A DNA stretch of 64,000 bases from Bacteroidales bacterium (GCA_016709025.1 JADJEQ010000019.1:1-64000), one strand, 5' to 3'. Numbered from the stretch's first letter, positions 27,823-36,359 are shown. Translations and numbers: made by a program. Notes: generated by a model not told the origin, from the letters alone.

Positions 27823-28926
27823 TTACTCCGTAAACTCCGGTTTTATCCTGACTCCATCGTACTTTTTCTCAATACCATTCTGGTATGAAATCACCATAAA
27901 CACAGAACCGTCGGTGTTGTATTGAATCCAGTCGCCGGTTTTCATGCCGTTGATGTATTCACCTTCATCTTTTTTCTTTCCGTTTGGCCAGAACCAGATA
28001 TGGCGTCCATTGGGATTGTCATCGATAAACGATCCCTGAAATGCAGGCTGGCCATCGTCGAAATAATATTTCCATTCACCATTGCGCATTCCACCCCTGT
28101 AGGTTCCTTCTTCACGATGGTCACCAAGCTGATATTTCCACATTCCCTCTTCCAGTCCTTCTGAATATTCACCCTGTATAATTATCTTTCCGTTTTCATC
28201 ATATTCGGTAAAGATGCCTTCTGAATTGCCATTCATATAGGTTTCTTCACGCATCAGGCTGTTGTTGTCATAATACCATTTCCAGGTACCATCGGCATTT
28301 CCCTGGTTGTTGTAATTTCCTTCCTGTTCAAGGTTACTGTTTGTATGATAAAAACGCCATTTGCCTATCCGCTTCCCGCTACGGTAATTCCCTTCCGACA
28401 ACAACTTGCCATCATCATAGAATTCTTTCCATGGGCCATCCTTGATGCCTTCATCATCGATAATACCTTCACCTACAATTTTTCCGTTTCGGTAAGTAAA
28501 AGCAGCAGTAACAACCCCGTTTTCTCCATATTCCCTCCGGATTCCTTCGGGTGTATTTCCCTTGTAACTGGCTACTGTTTTCACTTTTCCGGTGGGATAA
28601 TAATCGGTCCGTACATCCAGTTTTACCAGTTCCGGAGCCTCTTCCTGCCTCACATCGTTCACAAATTTACCAATATCTGTAAGCATTCCCTTATCGTCAT
28701 ATTCTTTGAAATACCCGTTTCGCTTATCGTCGCGGAAAGTGCCTTCTGTTTTTACCTTTCCGTCAGGATAAAAGAATTTCCATCGTCCCTGCTTCAACCC
28801 GTTTTTGTCGCGCCGGTTTATGTTTTCCCTGTCAACAACAAAACCCCGGCGGTATTCAATCAGGGTAATAACCGTACCATCGGGCAGGTATTCCTTTTGC
28901 AAGTCCGTTTTCCAGCCCGTTGTCAA
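27823..28926 (-). CDS. YwqK/MORN-repeat protein, largest open piece
   Basis: This 367-residue piece is in frame with the MORN repeats from about 28895 to the stop; the first roughly 10 residues are out of frame. Repeats such as GRWKFFYPDGKVKTEGTF, GPWKEFYDDGKLLSEGNY and GEWKYYFDDGQPAFQGSF are clear and regular. It lacks a signal peptide because the true start lies in other frames at 29342. The repeats form beta-hairpin strips that may bind lipid or protein surfaces; the role is unknown. Confidence 0.75.
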   Translation of the reverse strand: MTTGWKTDLQKEYLPDGTVITLIEYRRGFVVDRENINRRDKNGLKQGRWKFFYPDGKVKTEGTFRDDKRNGYFKEYDDKGMLTDIGKFVNDVRQEEAPELVKLDVRTDYYPTGKVKTVASYKGNTPEGIRREYGENGVVTAAFTYRNGKIVGEGIIDDEGIKDGPWKEFYDDGKLLSEGNYRSGKRIGKWRFYHTNSNLEQEGNYNNQGNADGTWKWYYDNNSLMREETYMNGNSEGIFTEYDENGKIIIQGEYSEGLEEGMWKYQLGDHREEGTYRGGMRNGEWKYYFDDGQPAFQGSFIDDNPNGRHIWFWPNGKKKDEGEYINGMKTGDWIQYNTDGSVFMVISYQNGIEKKYDGVRIKPEFTE

Positions 28927-29191
28927 AATTCACAGTGCGCATGATTTTGCCATCCGGATAATAATATACAGTAAGTCCCTGTTTTACATCGTTCGAAAAT
29001 TTTTCTTCAACCATCTCATTCTCACGGAAAGTACGGCGGATGCCTTCCTTTTTTCCTTTCAGATAACTGATCTGCAATGTGGTCTTGCCGGATTCATCAT
29101 AAAAACTCCATATGCTGTCCAATTCAAAATTCTTCCGGTTTCCTTCTGCCTTCAGATACCCCGTTTTCGTGGAATGTTTTCCAGTAACCAT
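28856..29191 (-). pseudogene. YwqK/MORN-repeat protein, middle piece
   Basis: This carries the repeats between the two frame breaks (GYLKAEGNRKNFELDSIWSF to NFDNGLENGL). It is correct from about 29160 to about 28897. It is not a separate gene. Confidence 0.7.
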
Positions 29192-29342
29192 CAGGCTTAC
29201 CTTCGCGCATCATGCCCTCACTCGATACTTTGCCATTGGGATGAAGAAACTTATTGTAACCATTTGGATTAATAGCATTTTCCTGGGCTTTCACTAAAAA
29301 AACCGAAAACAAAATCACGATAGAAAAGGCAAATTTTCGCAT
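29124..29342 (-). pseudogene. YwqK/MORN-repeat protein, N-terminal piece with signal peptide
   Basis: This carries the true start and signal peptide (MRKFAFSIVILFSVFLVKAQ) and the first MORN-like repeats (KFLHPNGKVSSEGMM, GYWKTFHENG). The frame breaks at CCCC 29159-29162, after which the translation is wrong. Confidence 0.7.
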
Positions 29343-29380
29343 CCTGTAAAGTTAGTTAAATCGAAAACAAAGCAAATAAA

Positions 29381-30361
29381 TTATTTAATCAGATTTGCTG
29401 CCCTGGAAATTTCAAGCATTCTTAAAATCGGTCGCCGCGATTTATCAATCACATGCGGTTCAAGCGTTATCTCCGGTGTTTCATTTTTCAGGCACTCATA
29501 CAATTTTTGCACCGTATTCATTTTCATGTAAGGACAATCATTGCACGAACAGGTTTCATCTGCCGGAACAACAATAAATTCCTTTTCAGGCGAATATTTT
29601 TTCATCTGATGAATTATACCACCCTCTGTAGCAACAATATAACGTTTGTTGTGATCCTTTTTTGTAAATTCAAGCAAGGCCGCGGTTGAACCAATAAAAT
29701 CGGCCAATGCCAATATCGGACCACGACATTCGGGATGGGCTATCAATTTTGCATCCGGATTTTCAATTTTCAGTTGAATAACTTTTTCATCGCTCAACTG
29801 ATTGTGTACATGACAACTTCCATCCCATAAAACCATATTTCGCCCGGTTATATTGTTTATGTAAGCTCCAAGATTCTTATCCGGGGCAAAAATCAGTTTT
29901 TCATCCCGCGGAAATGAATCCACAATCATTTTTGCGTTGCTTGAAGTACAAATTACATCTGACATGGTTTTAACGGCCGCAGAGCAATTTATATATGAAA
30001 TCACCTTATGCCCCGGGTGAGCATTAATAAACCCTCTGAAGGCTTCCGGGGGGCAGCTGTCGGCCAGTGAGCATCCGGCATTCATATCGGGCAGCAAAAC
30101 CTTTTTATCAGGGCTTAAAATCTTGGCAGTTTCGGCCATAAAATGAACCCCTGCAAAAACAATAATCTTAGCTTTCGTATCTGCTGCTTGTTGCGAAAGT
30201 TGCAGACTATCCCCAACGAAATCCGCAAGTTCCTGAATTTCAGGTACCTGGTAATAATGGGCCAGAATTATGGCATCTTTTTCCTTTTGAAGCTCTTTTA
30301 TTTTCAAAATAAGCTCAGCATCAGAATGCAATTCAGTCCGCGATATTTTGAGGTCTCCCAT
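29381..30361 (-). CDS. nadA: quinolinate synthase A
   Basis: This cytosolic 4Fe-4S enzyme condenses iminoaspartate (from NadB or aspartate dehydrogenase) with dihydroxyacetone phosphate to quinolinate, the first pyridine ring in NAD biosynthesis. At 326 residues it has the normal length. Family blocks include ILAHYYQVPEIQELADFVGDS (32-52), NAGCSLADSCP (95-104), GSCHVH (181-186), HPECRG (209-214) and the C-terminal CSCNDCP (271-277). The conserved cysteines are present. nadB and nadC are not nearby. It is divergent from rpiB across a 517-nt gap. The ATG at 30361 is the natural start. Confidence 0.96.
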   Translation of the reverse strand: MGDLKISRTELHSDAELILKIKELQKEKDAIILAHYYQVPEIQELADFVGDSLQLSQQAADTKAKIIVFAGVHFMAETAKILSPDKKVLLPDMNAGCSLADSCPPEAFRGFINAHPGHKVISYINCSAAVKTMSDVICTSSNAKMIVDSFPRDEKLIFAPDKNLGAYINNITGRNMVLWDGSCHVHNQLSDEKVIQLKIENPDAKLIAHPECRGPILALADFIGSTAALLEFTKKDHNKRYIVATEGGIIHQMKKYSPEKEFIVVPADETCSCNDCPYMKMNTVQKLYECLKNETPEITLEPHVIDKSRRPILRMLEISRAANLIK

Positions 30362-30878
30362 GTTTTCAGTTTTTAATAATTAAATTATTTAATATTTCAT
30401 TACTATTATTAAAGCCTGTTAATTGTGTTGACAATTTCCTTATTATTTTTCTTGGATTATTTGATTTCAGTAGTTTGTCAACGGGTTATCAACTGTTTTA
30501 TTTTCTCTGTCCGTCACATTTTCAATTACTTCTGTCATTATTAACAAAGTGTTGATAAGGCTGTTTGAACAGGCAGTTATTTCAAAAATCAGGTTTTAAT
30601 ACAGTTGATGAAATGTTCATTTCTTCTGACAACATAACGTATTCTTTGTTGTGCCTGAAGAATTTGATTCATCATCTGTTCATTTCAAATCTTATTAAGA
30701 AATTGCAAACAAAATTACACTGCAATTAACAAAGGAGTGTTAACAAAATCTAAAAATCTGAAAACTAAACTGATGTATCTTTAGCTTTTCTTTTTGGTTT
30801 TTATAAATGGCTAATAATAAATGCCATTCGTTGAAAACCTTGTTTTATGATTAATTTTGTCACTAAATCTTATTAACA
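30362..30878. other. divergent AT-rich gap between nadA and rpiB
   Basis: No gene was seen in these 517 bases. The right end holds the rpiB promoter. The nadA promoter must lie in the left half but no close TAnnTTTG was found; a TAATTTTG on the minus strand (30710-30717) is 350 nt away. I saw no riboswitch-like structure, but a fold search was not possible. Confidence 0.5.
30831..30859 (+). promoter_or_regulatory. rpiB-lutB promoter
   Basis: TTG at 30831-30833, an 18-nt spacer and TAATTTTG at 30852-30859 match the Bacteroidetes -33/-7 pattern. The implied start of transcription is about 13 nt before the rpiB ATG. Confidence 0.6.
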
Positions 30879-31328
30879 ATGTGGGATAAATCGGCACCTT
30901 TGGCATTGGCATCTGATCATGCAGGTTATGAGTTAAAATCGTTTCTGATAAAAGTACTGACTTCACAGCACTATAATTTGGTCGATTTGGGCACCAACTC
31001 TTCCGAAAGTGTTGATTATCCTGATTTTGCTCATAAACTTGGTAAAACGGTTAATGATGGAACTTATTCCCGTGGCATTGTTATATGCGGTAGTGGAAAT
31101 GGTGTCAACATGGTTGTAAATAAATATCCGGGTGTAAGGAGTGCATTATGTTGGAACAGCGAACAGGCAGAACTTACACGCAGACACAACGATGCAAATA
31201 TACTGGCTTTACCCGGACGCTTCATTGATTTTGATGATGCAATTAAAGCGGTAAAATTATTTCTGAATACTGATTTTGAGGGAGGAAGGCATCAAATGAG
31301 GGTAGATAAAATTTCAAAACTGTTATAA
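30879..31328 (+). CDS. rpiB: ribose-5-phosphate isomerase B
   Basis: This cytosolic enzyme interconverts ribose 5-phosphate and ribulose 5-phosphate in the non-oxidative pentose phosphate path. The 149-residue protein has the RpiB/LacAB signature: LASDHAGYELK (10-20), VDYPDFA (about 46-52), and the catalytic cysteine loop GIVICGSGNGVNM (about 65-77), then NDANILALPGRF. Length is typical. lutB follows after six nt and is surely co-transcribed, an odd functional pair. Allose or galactose 6-phosphate isomerase is unlikely without a sugar operon. Confidence 0.95.
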   Translation: MWDKSAPLALASDHAGYELKSFLIKVLTSQHYNLVDLGTNSSESVDYPDFAHKLGKTVNDGTYSRGIVICGSGNGVNMVVNKYPGVRSALCWNSEQAELTRRHNDANILALPGRFIDFDDAIKAVKLFLNTDFEGGRHQMRVDKISKLL

Positions 31329-31334
31329 TACTTC

Positions 31335-32723
31335 ATGACAGAAATCTATAACAAGTTTAAGCTGGATGCCAGGGCTAAAGCGAATGACCGCGAACACAGG
31401 CAAAAAATCGGTTTTAATATAAACCGCTATGATGAAGCTGTGATTCGTGGAAAGCAGCAGTATGCCAACCTGGAACTAGCCAGGCAGCGGGCCGCGCATC
31501 TTAAATACAAGGCAATTGTAGATCTTGAAAAAAATCTGGTCGATTTCGAGGCAAATTTTGAACGTAATGGTGGCAAGGTTATCTGGGCGCAGGACGGCGA
31601 TGATGCCTTGCGTGAAATAGATGGTATCCTGTTAAATCACAATGCAACCCGCATTGTGAAATCGAAAACGATGGTTTCCGAGGAAATAGAACTGAATGAT
31701 CATCTTGAGAAAATGGGAATTGAATCCCTGGAAACAGATCTGGGCGAATTTATTGTCCAGATTGCGGGTGAGCATCCATATCATATAGTTACGCCAGCAA
31801 TGCATAAATCAAAAGAAGACGTAGCTAAACTATTCAATGAAAAATACGGGATGCCTGCAAACAGTTCGCCTGAACAGATCACAGCCTTCGTGCGGAAATT
31901 ACTGCGCGAAAAATTCTTCTTTGCGGATGTTGGTATAACTGGTGCAAATTTTATTGTGGCTGATACCGGTTCTGTTTGTCTTTCCGAGAACGAAGGGAAT
32001 GGATTACTCAGTATGTCATTTCCCAGGGTTCATATCGTGATAGCCGGAATAGAAAAAGTTATTCCTTCTTTCAAAAATCTTGATTTATTCTGGCCATTGC
32101 TTGCAACACATGGTACCGGACAGAATGTTACAGCTTACAACAGCATCATCAGCGGACCGCGTCAGGATGGAGAAATTGACGGGCCAAAAGAGATGTATGT
32201 GATTCTGCTCGATAACGGACGCAGTGAAGTACTCGCCCGGAAGCACCAGCGCCGTGCCCTGAGTTGTATTCGTTGCGGAGCCTGCCTGAATACCTGTCCG
32301 GTATACAAAACTATAGGTGGACACGCATATGGGACTACCTATTCAGGCCCTATCGGATCTGTAATTACACCCTGGCTTAAAGGAATGAATGAATACAAGC
32401 ACTTGAGTTTTGCTTCATCCCTTTGCGGCAGTTGCACTGAAGTTTGCCCTGTTAAGATAAATCTGCATGAACTTCTGTTATACAATCGGAACGATAGTGT
32501 TAAACTCCGCTATTTTTCGGTTTTCGATTCGGTTTCAATGTACACATGGAAAACCATTATGCTTAAACGCAAATGGATGGATTTCGGAAACAGTAAGATA
32601 AAAAACCTGGTGCTGAATAAAGTATTTACGGGAGCCTGGGGATCACGCAGGCAATTACCCGAAATCAGTGAGAAAAACTTTAAACAATTATGGGAAGAAC
32701 GCAGGGAAGGTAAAATAAAATAG
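31335..32723 (+). CDS. lutB: LutB-type iron-sulfur lactate utilisation protein
   Basis: This 462-residue protein belongs to the LutB/YkgF family, the iron-sulfur subunit of the LutABC L-lactate oxidising complex. A long N-terminal LUD domain (about 60-290) is followed by two ferredoxin-type cysteine clusters, CIRCGACLNTCP near residue 310 and CGSCTEVCP near 362, which should bind two 4Fe-4S clusters. It follows rpiB by six nt. lutA and lutC are not next to it, so partner subunits must be encoded elsewhere, or this copy works with another electron carrier. It converges with the fructosamine kinase gene, only 16 nt apart. Confidence 0.9.
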   Translation: MTEIYNKFKLDARAKANDREHRQKIGFNINRYDEAVIRGKQQYANLELARQRAAHLKYKAIVDLEKNLVDFEANFERNGGKVIWAQDGDDALREIDGILLNHNATRIVKSKTMVSEEIELNDHLEKMGIESLETDLGEFIVQIAGEHPYHIVTPAMHKSKEDVAKLFNEKYGMPANSSPEQITAFVRKLLREKFFFADVGITGANFIVADTGSVCLSENEGNGLLSMSFPRVHIVIAGIEKVIPSFKNLDLFWPLLATHGTGQNVTAYNSIISGPRQDGEIDGPKEMYVILLDNGRSEVLARKHQRRALSCIRCGACLNTCPVYKTIGGHAYGTTYSGPIGSVITPWLKGMNEYKHLSFASSLCGSCTEVCPVKINLHELLLYNRNDSVKLRYFSVFDSVSMYTWKTIMLKRKWMDFGNSKIKNLVLNKVFTGAWGSRRQLPEISEKNFKQLWEERREGKIK

Positions 32724-32739
32724 TATATGCAGGTTTTGC

Positions 32740-33621
32740 TTATTGATAAGCCATCAGTACCTGTCGTACCTGCCTGCTGTAACCTCCTCCGAAAAGATTT
32801 AAATGAACCAGCAACGGATACAGCTGATTGAGTTCAACACGATCTTCCCAACCTTTTTCCATCGGATATTCTTCATTGTATGATCGGTAAAATTCCATTG
32901 AAAACCCGCCGAATAGTTTACTCATGGCAATATCCATCTCCCGGTGACCATAATAAACAGCAGGATCAATAATGCATGGATTGCCATCGGAACCAACCAT
33001 ATAATTGCCACTCCACAAATCTCCGTGAATCAGTGAGGGTGGTTCAACCGGCAGTATTTCAGGTAATTTTTTATAAAGCAATTCCAAACGCTGTAAATCC
33101 CGGATGTTTAATAGACTTTCATCAAAAGCCAATTTAACCTGTGGCTGTAATCGTTCCCCGATGAGGAATTCAGTCCAGCGCAAATGATTGTTGTTGCTTT
33201 GCTTCAGGGAACCAATGTAATTATCGTGGTCTAGTCCAAAATCAGGTGAGGACTTTTGATGCAACAGTGCCAGCTGCTGCCCGAATAATTGCCAGAAATT
33301 TGCAGAGGGTACCTGACTTTTGATAAAACCAAGCAGAAGAAACGAATAATTGCCTGTTTCCGTGTAATGCAAAACACCTGGAACCTGAATGCAGGCAGCA
33401 TTTTCCAGAATAGTTAATCCCCTGGCTTCAAAGGCAAACATACCGGGATAACGCTTTGCCAGGTTATATTTTAAAAAATAGTTCCCCGATGATGTTTCAA
33501 CACGAAACGCTTGATTGATTGACCCACCGCCCAATGCAACGGTTGATATTATTCTGGTTGATGGAGAGATCTCGCGTTGAAACCAGGAAGTAAGAACCTG
33601 AATGATTTCACCCGGTATCAT
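32740..33621 (-). CDS. fructosamine kinase family protein
   Basis: This is a 293-residue cytosolic kinase with an aminoglycoside-phosphotransferase-like fold. It phosphorylates sugar adducts on proteins or amines (fructosamine or ribulosamine) and leads to their removal. Visible blocks are the N-lobe nucleotide loop LGGGSINQAFRVET, the catalytic LIHGDLWSGNYM near residue 197 and the metal-binding IDPAVYYGHREMDIAM after it. The length is normal. It is alone on the minus strand, 10 nt upstream from the next minus gene's stop. The substrate cannot be told from the sequence. Confidence 0.9.
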   Translation of the reverse strand: MIPGEIIQVLTSWFQREISPSTRIISTVALGGGSINQAFRVETSSGNYFLKYNLAKRYPGMFAFEARGLTILENAACIQVPGVLHYTETGNYSFLLLGFIKSQVPSANFWQLFGQQLALLHQKSSPDFGLDHDNYIGSLKQSNNNHLRWTEFLIGERLQPQVKLAFDESLLNIRDLQRLELLYKKLPEILPVEPPSLIHGDLWSGNYMVGSDGNPCIIDPAVYYGHREMDIAMSKLFGGFSMEFYRSYNEEYPMEKGWEDRVELNQLYPLLVHLNLFGGGYSRQVRQVLMAYQ

Positions 33622-33630
33622 GGGTTAGCT

Positions 33631-34095
33631 TCAGAGGGAGAAAAAATTGTTATTGTATATTCCTTTTCTGAAAATTCGTTCAATAATGAGAAGTATTGTG
33701 AGTGAAAAGAAGATGATGAGCATGGTTGAAGAACCTTTCAGGTAAGTCAGCAGACTGGTAAAACCATCAAAAAACCCCAATCCGGCATGCAATAGATTGC
33801 GAAGATAACCCGTATCGGTTGGGATGCTGATATTAAGGAACGGCAATTGTGCAAAAAACATGATAATAAAAATAATCAGTGCAGCACCAATGGCAAAGTA
33901 TGCCCAGATCATTTGCCTGCGGTATTCAGGTGATTCTGCCAATGGTTCATAGCCTGAATAAACCTGCTGCATAATGCCTTCTGTAAAGCCTACTGGTGCT
34001 TTTTCCAGGGGAATTTTATCGAAAAGGTCAAACAACAAATGATCGTCGGGTTGTTCAATATGTGGGTTGGTGCTCATGTCTGCAAAATTAATCAT
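33631..34095 (-). CDS. small membrane protein coupled to the ECF sigma factor (possible anti-sigma)
   Basis: This protein of up to 154 residues (148 from the alternative start at 34077) has a soluble N-terminal part of about 60 residues and two membrane helices (about 67-90 and 128-145). Its ATG overlaps the sigma factor stop as TAATG, so translation is coupled. The position and shape fit an anti-sigma factor or a sensor of the sigma unit, but no known anti-sigma domain is visible and the zinc-site motif HxxxCxxC is absent. It is a typical Bacteroidetes pair. Function is inferred from context only. Confidence 0.7.
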   Translation of the reverse strand: MINFADMSTNPHIEQPDDHLLFDLFDKIPLEKAPVGFTEGIMQQVYSGYEPLAESPEYRRQMIWAYFAIGAALIIFIIMFFAQLPFLNISIPTDTGYLRNLLHAGLGFFDGFTSLLTYLKGSSTMLIIFFSLTILLIIERIFRKGIYNNNFFSL

Positions 34096-34673
34096 TAATT
34101 ACGTAATTGAGGAACTTCTGAATTCATACGCGATTGCATTTCAAGGTAAAGCTTTTTACGGATACGGTGTAATTTCACTTTCACATTAGCATCTGAGAGG
34201 CCGGTAATAGAAGCAATCTCATCTACACTTTGCCGGTTCCGGTAAAAAAGGTTGATCAGCAACTGGTCTTCGTTACCCAGTAACTGAATTGCTTTCTGAA
34301 GAACTTTAACCTGATCTTCCGTATCGAGTTGGCCGAGGTTTTCCTTTATTTCATCGGTACTGAAATTCTCAATCATTTTATCGTCAATTGCCGTAGTTGT
34401 AAGCTGCTTTCTGCGGGTTTTTGATATGGCAGTATTATAAGCAATTCTGAACAACCAGGTACTGAACTTTGCTTCACGTTTAAAACCTGAAAGGGCGTGA
34501 TATGCCTTCAGGAATGTATCCTGGGCCGTTTCCTCCGCTTCTTCATGATTCTTCACAATTTTCAATACCACCGAATATACCAGATCTTTGTACCTGTCAA
34601 CAATTACCGTATACGATGCGGTATTGCCATCAAGTACTTTTTGTATAAGTTGGTTGTCGTCGGGCTGGCTCAT
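34095..34673 (-). CDS. ECF-type RNA polymerase sigma factor
   Basis: This 192-residue sigma-70 family protein has region 2 (about 20-90; YKDLVYSVVLKIV, then EETAQDTFLKAYHAL and FSTWLFRIAYNTAISKTRR) and region 4 (about 128-185; LLINLFYRNRQSVDEIASITGLSDANVKVKLHRIRKKL). No extra domains. It should direct RNA polymerase to a small regulon and is probably held by the downstream membrane protein, whose start overlaps this stop by one base. The 5' side faces a 420-nt gap shared with the divergent DUF6249 gene, but no promoter of the ECF type could be recognised. Confidence 0.95.
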   Translation of the reverse strand: MSQPDDNQLIQKVLDGNTASYTVIVDRYKDLVYSVVLKIVKNHEEAEETAQDTFLKAYHALSGFKREAKFSTWLFRIAYNTAISKTRRKQLTTTAIDDKMIENFSTDEIKENLGQLDTEDQVKVLQKAIQLLGNEDQLLINLFYRNRQSVDEIASITGLSDANVKVKLHRIRKKLYLEMQSRMNSEVPQLRN

Positions 34674-35093
34674 TGTGTGATTTTAGACGTTCATTCTTAA
34701 AATCGGTTACAAACCTGCGTTCAAAAAGAATACGGATAGAGCAGTGAGGTTCTCAGACAAGAATCAACGATTGTGAAACCAAACTAGCGATTTGGAAGAA
34801 TAAACCCCAACGATAATAAGAAAATTGTGAAGCAATTTATTTAAAGGTTTTATTCAAAAATTGGTTTCCTGGATAAAACAGCTTTTTCACTGCAATTAAA
34901 TCGCTCAACTCAGGTGAAACATAAATTAAACAAGATACCTTCCTTTTTGATTGGTATACCTGTAGGATATATATTGAACCGGGATTGCTAATATACAATA
35001 AATTATGTTAGGAAATCCTTTTTTTGTAACCATTAATCTGATCGTGCGTCAAAAATGCAGCGAACCAAACATGAACCTTAAAAACCTTAAATC
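34674..35093. other. divergent gap between sigma factor and DUF6249 genes
   Basis: These 420 bases hold no supported gene. They must contain both promoters, but no convincing TAnnTTTG on either strand was found. A tiny frame MNLKNLKS (35071-35097) overlaps the next start codon; it could be a leader, but its size makes chance more likely. Confidence 0.4.
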
Positions 35094-35471
35094 ATGAATG
35101 AATTTTTAATTCCGGCCACAATTTTTGCCACAATATATGGCATTATCTATCTGCTTATCCGTAGAAAAGAAAGGATGGCATTGCTCGATCGCGGGCTGGA
35201 TCCTATGTCATTCGAAAAAAAATCGGATGATTTCTCCTCGTTAAAATATGGTCTTTTATTCACCGGTATCGGACTGGGCCTTATTATTGCCAACATACTC
35301 GTCAGCACCGGGGCAATGGATCGGGAAGCAGCATATTTTTCATTGGTTTCGCTTTTTGGTGGAATTGCCCTGATACTTGATTACATATTGGAAATCAGGT
35401 TATCAAAAAAGCACAGGACCGAAGAAAAACAGCGGATTGAGGAACAGGGTTTTGAAATTCCGGCCCCCTGA
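35094..35471 (+). CDS. small membrane protein (DUF6249-like)
   Basis: This 125-residue protein has three predicted membrane helices (about 5-22, 50-68 and 80-97) and a charged C-terminal tail (KKHRTEEKQRIEEQ). After the first helix lies RRKERMALLDRGLDP, a block seen in the DUF6249 family of Bacteroidetes inner-membrane proteins. These often sit beside ECF sigma factors, as here, divergent from one. No enzymatic motif is seen. A role in envelope stress under that sigma factor is possible but inferred only from position. It is convergent with thpR, three nt apart. Confidence 0.7.
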   Translation: MNEFLIPATIFATIYGIIYLLIRRKERMALLDRGLDPMSFEKKSDDFSSLKYGLLFTGIGLGLIIANILVSTGAMDREAAYFSLVSLFGGIALILDYILEIRLSKKHRTEEKQRIEEQGFEIPAP

Positions 35472-35474
35472 GAT

Positions 35475-36035
35475 TCAGAATTTGTAGGATTCAATTACAT
35501 TATAAACAGGACCTTCACGGAAAAGCAGGCTTTCATAAAGATTAAAACCTGTAACAATCTGGTTTTGAATTTCTACCTCGTTAAATCTGCCCATTAATTG
35601 TTGAAAATACTTCTTGTCCCTTATCTCCCTGATCCTTCCGATGGTGAGATGAGGGACAAAATTTTGCCGGTCACCCAAAATGCCGGCTGTTTCGAGGTTG
35701 GCTGAAACCTGTTGAGCCAGTTGTTGAAGCATCTCATTGGACTCAATACCAAACCATATTACCTTGGGATTGTAATTGCTTCCAAAAATTCCTGTTTTCG
35801 AAATTCTCAACTCAAATGGTTTAATCCCTTCACAAGCAGTGGTCAGAGCTGCCTGTATCTGTGGTACTTCTTCGGGAATGGTGTTGCCGATAAATTTTAG
35901 TGTTAAATGGATATGGCCGGGATCAACCCATTTAATGATGTTAAAATCCAACGCCTGCTTCAGAAAATCGTAGGTCGTCGTAAACTGCTCTTGCGGTTCA
36001 ATTTTAATAGCAGCAAACAATCGGAAACTTTCCAT
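35475..36035 (-). CDS. thpR: RNA 2',3'-cyclic phosphodiesterase (2H family)
   Basis: This cytosolic 2H phosphoesterase of 186 residues opens 2',3'-cyclic phosphate ends of RNA to 2'-phosphates, or ligates tRNA halves in vitro. Both HxT motifs are present, HLT at 43-45 and HLT at 129-131 (FVPHLTIGR), in the normal spacing. The N-terminal block FRLFAAI is the typical start, which supports the ATG at 36035 rather than the in-frame ATG at 36062. A minus-strand TAATTTTG box lies at 36079-36086. It is divergent from tRNA-Ala. Length is normal for ThpR. Confidence 0.9.
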   Translation of the reverse strand: MESFRLFAAIKIEPQEQFTTTYDFLKQALDFNIIKWVDPGHIHLTLKFIGNTIPEEVPQIQAALTTACEGIKPFELRISKTGIFGSNYNPKVIWFGIESNEMLQQLAQQVSANLETAGILGDRQNFVPHLTIGRIREIRDKKYFQQLMGRFNEVEIQNQIVTGFNLYESLLFREGPVYNVIESYKF

Positions 36036-36091
36036 GTCCTTAACCTTTTCTTGAGAATGCAAAGATGCAAAAGAATTGCAAAATTATTTCT

Positions 36092-36120
36092 TTTGTAATA
36101 AGGAAAAAGTTATAAATTTG
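36092..36120 (+). promoter_or_regulatory. tRNA-Ala promoter
   Basis: TTTG at 36092-36095, a 17-nt spacer and TAAATTTG at 36113-36120 match the Bacteroidetes promoter. The tRNA starts 34 nt downstream. Confidence 0.75.
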
Positions 36121-36153
36121 CAGTCCCGTTTTGGCATCTGTTTCAAAACATCC

Positions 36154-36227
36154 GGGGCGTTAGCTCAGTTGGCTAGAGCGTTAGACTGGCAGTCTAAAGG
36201 TCAGGGGTTCGACTCCCCTACGCTCCA
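36154..36227 (+). tRNA. tRNA-Ala (anticodon GGC)
   Basis: A full cloverleaf of 74 nt is seen: a 7-bp acceptor stem (one G-U), D arm GCTC/GAGC, anticodon stem TTAGA/TCTAA with loop CTGGCAG, and T arm AGGGG/CCCCT with TTCGACT. The discriminator is A and CCA is not encoded. The anticodon GGC reads GCC and GCU. A promoter lies in front and a strong terminator after. Confidence 0.97.
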
Positions 36228-36240
36228 CTGGAATTAATAA

Positions 36241-36276
36241 AAAGGCCTGTAAACATTGATTTACAGGCCTTTTTAT
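36241..36276 (+). terminator. terminator after tRNA-Ala
   Basis: The stem AAAGGCCTGTAAA/TTTACAGGCCTTT with a 6-nt loop is followed by T-rich sequence. With AAAAA on its left it can also serve the minus-strand tatA transcript. Confidence 0.9.
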
Positions 36277-36359
36277 TTTATAATTTCTACTTAAAAAACC
36301 GGGTCAGATGTATCCATAAAATCCGGTTAAAGGAGCAGCAATGCAAAGAATCCATCACT

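Larger units (their letters stand above)
27823..29342 (-). pseudogene. YwqK/MORN-repeat protein, exported, with two frame breaks
   Basis: The full protein would be 505 residues: a signal peptide (MRKFAFSIVILFSVFLVKAQ) followed by about 18-20 MORN-like repeats of roughly 23 residues with the pattern GxWxxYYxDGKLxxEGxYxxGKxxG. Such proteins are common, poorly understood Bacteroidetes exported proteins, annotated as YwqK-family antitoxins by similarity only. Two single-base insertions split it: one at the CCCC run 29159-29162 (frame one ends in GVSEGRRKPEEF and the next starts TGYLKAEG), another at the TTTT run near 28895-28898. Removing one base at each gives a continuous frame (1518 nt). The largest open piece is 27823-28926. 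Confidence 0.8.

Noticed and set aside
35071..35097. Eight-residue leader peptide MNLKNLKS overlapping the DUF6249 start
   Set aside because: It is too short to support and lacks a start signal or regulatory hairpin.
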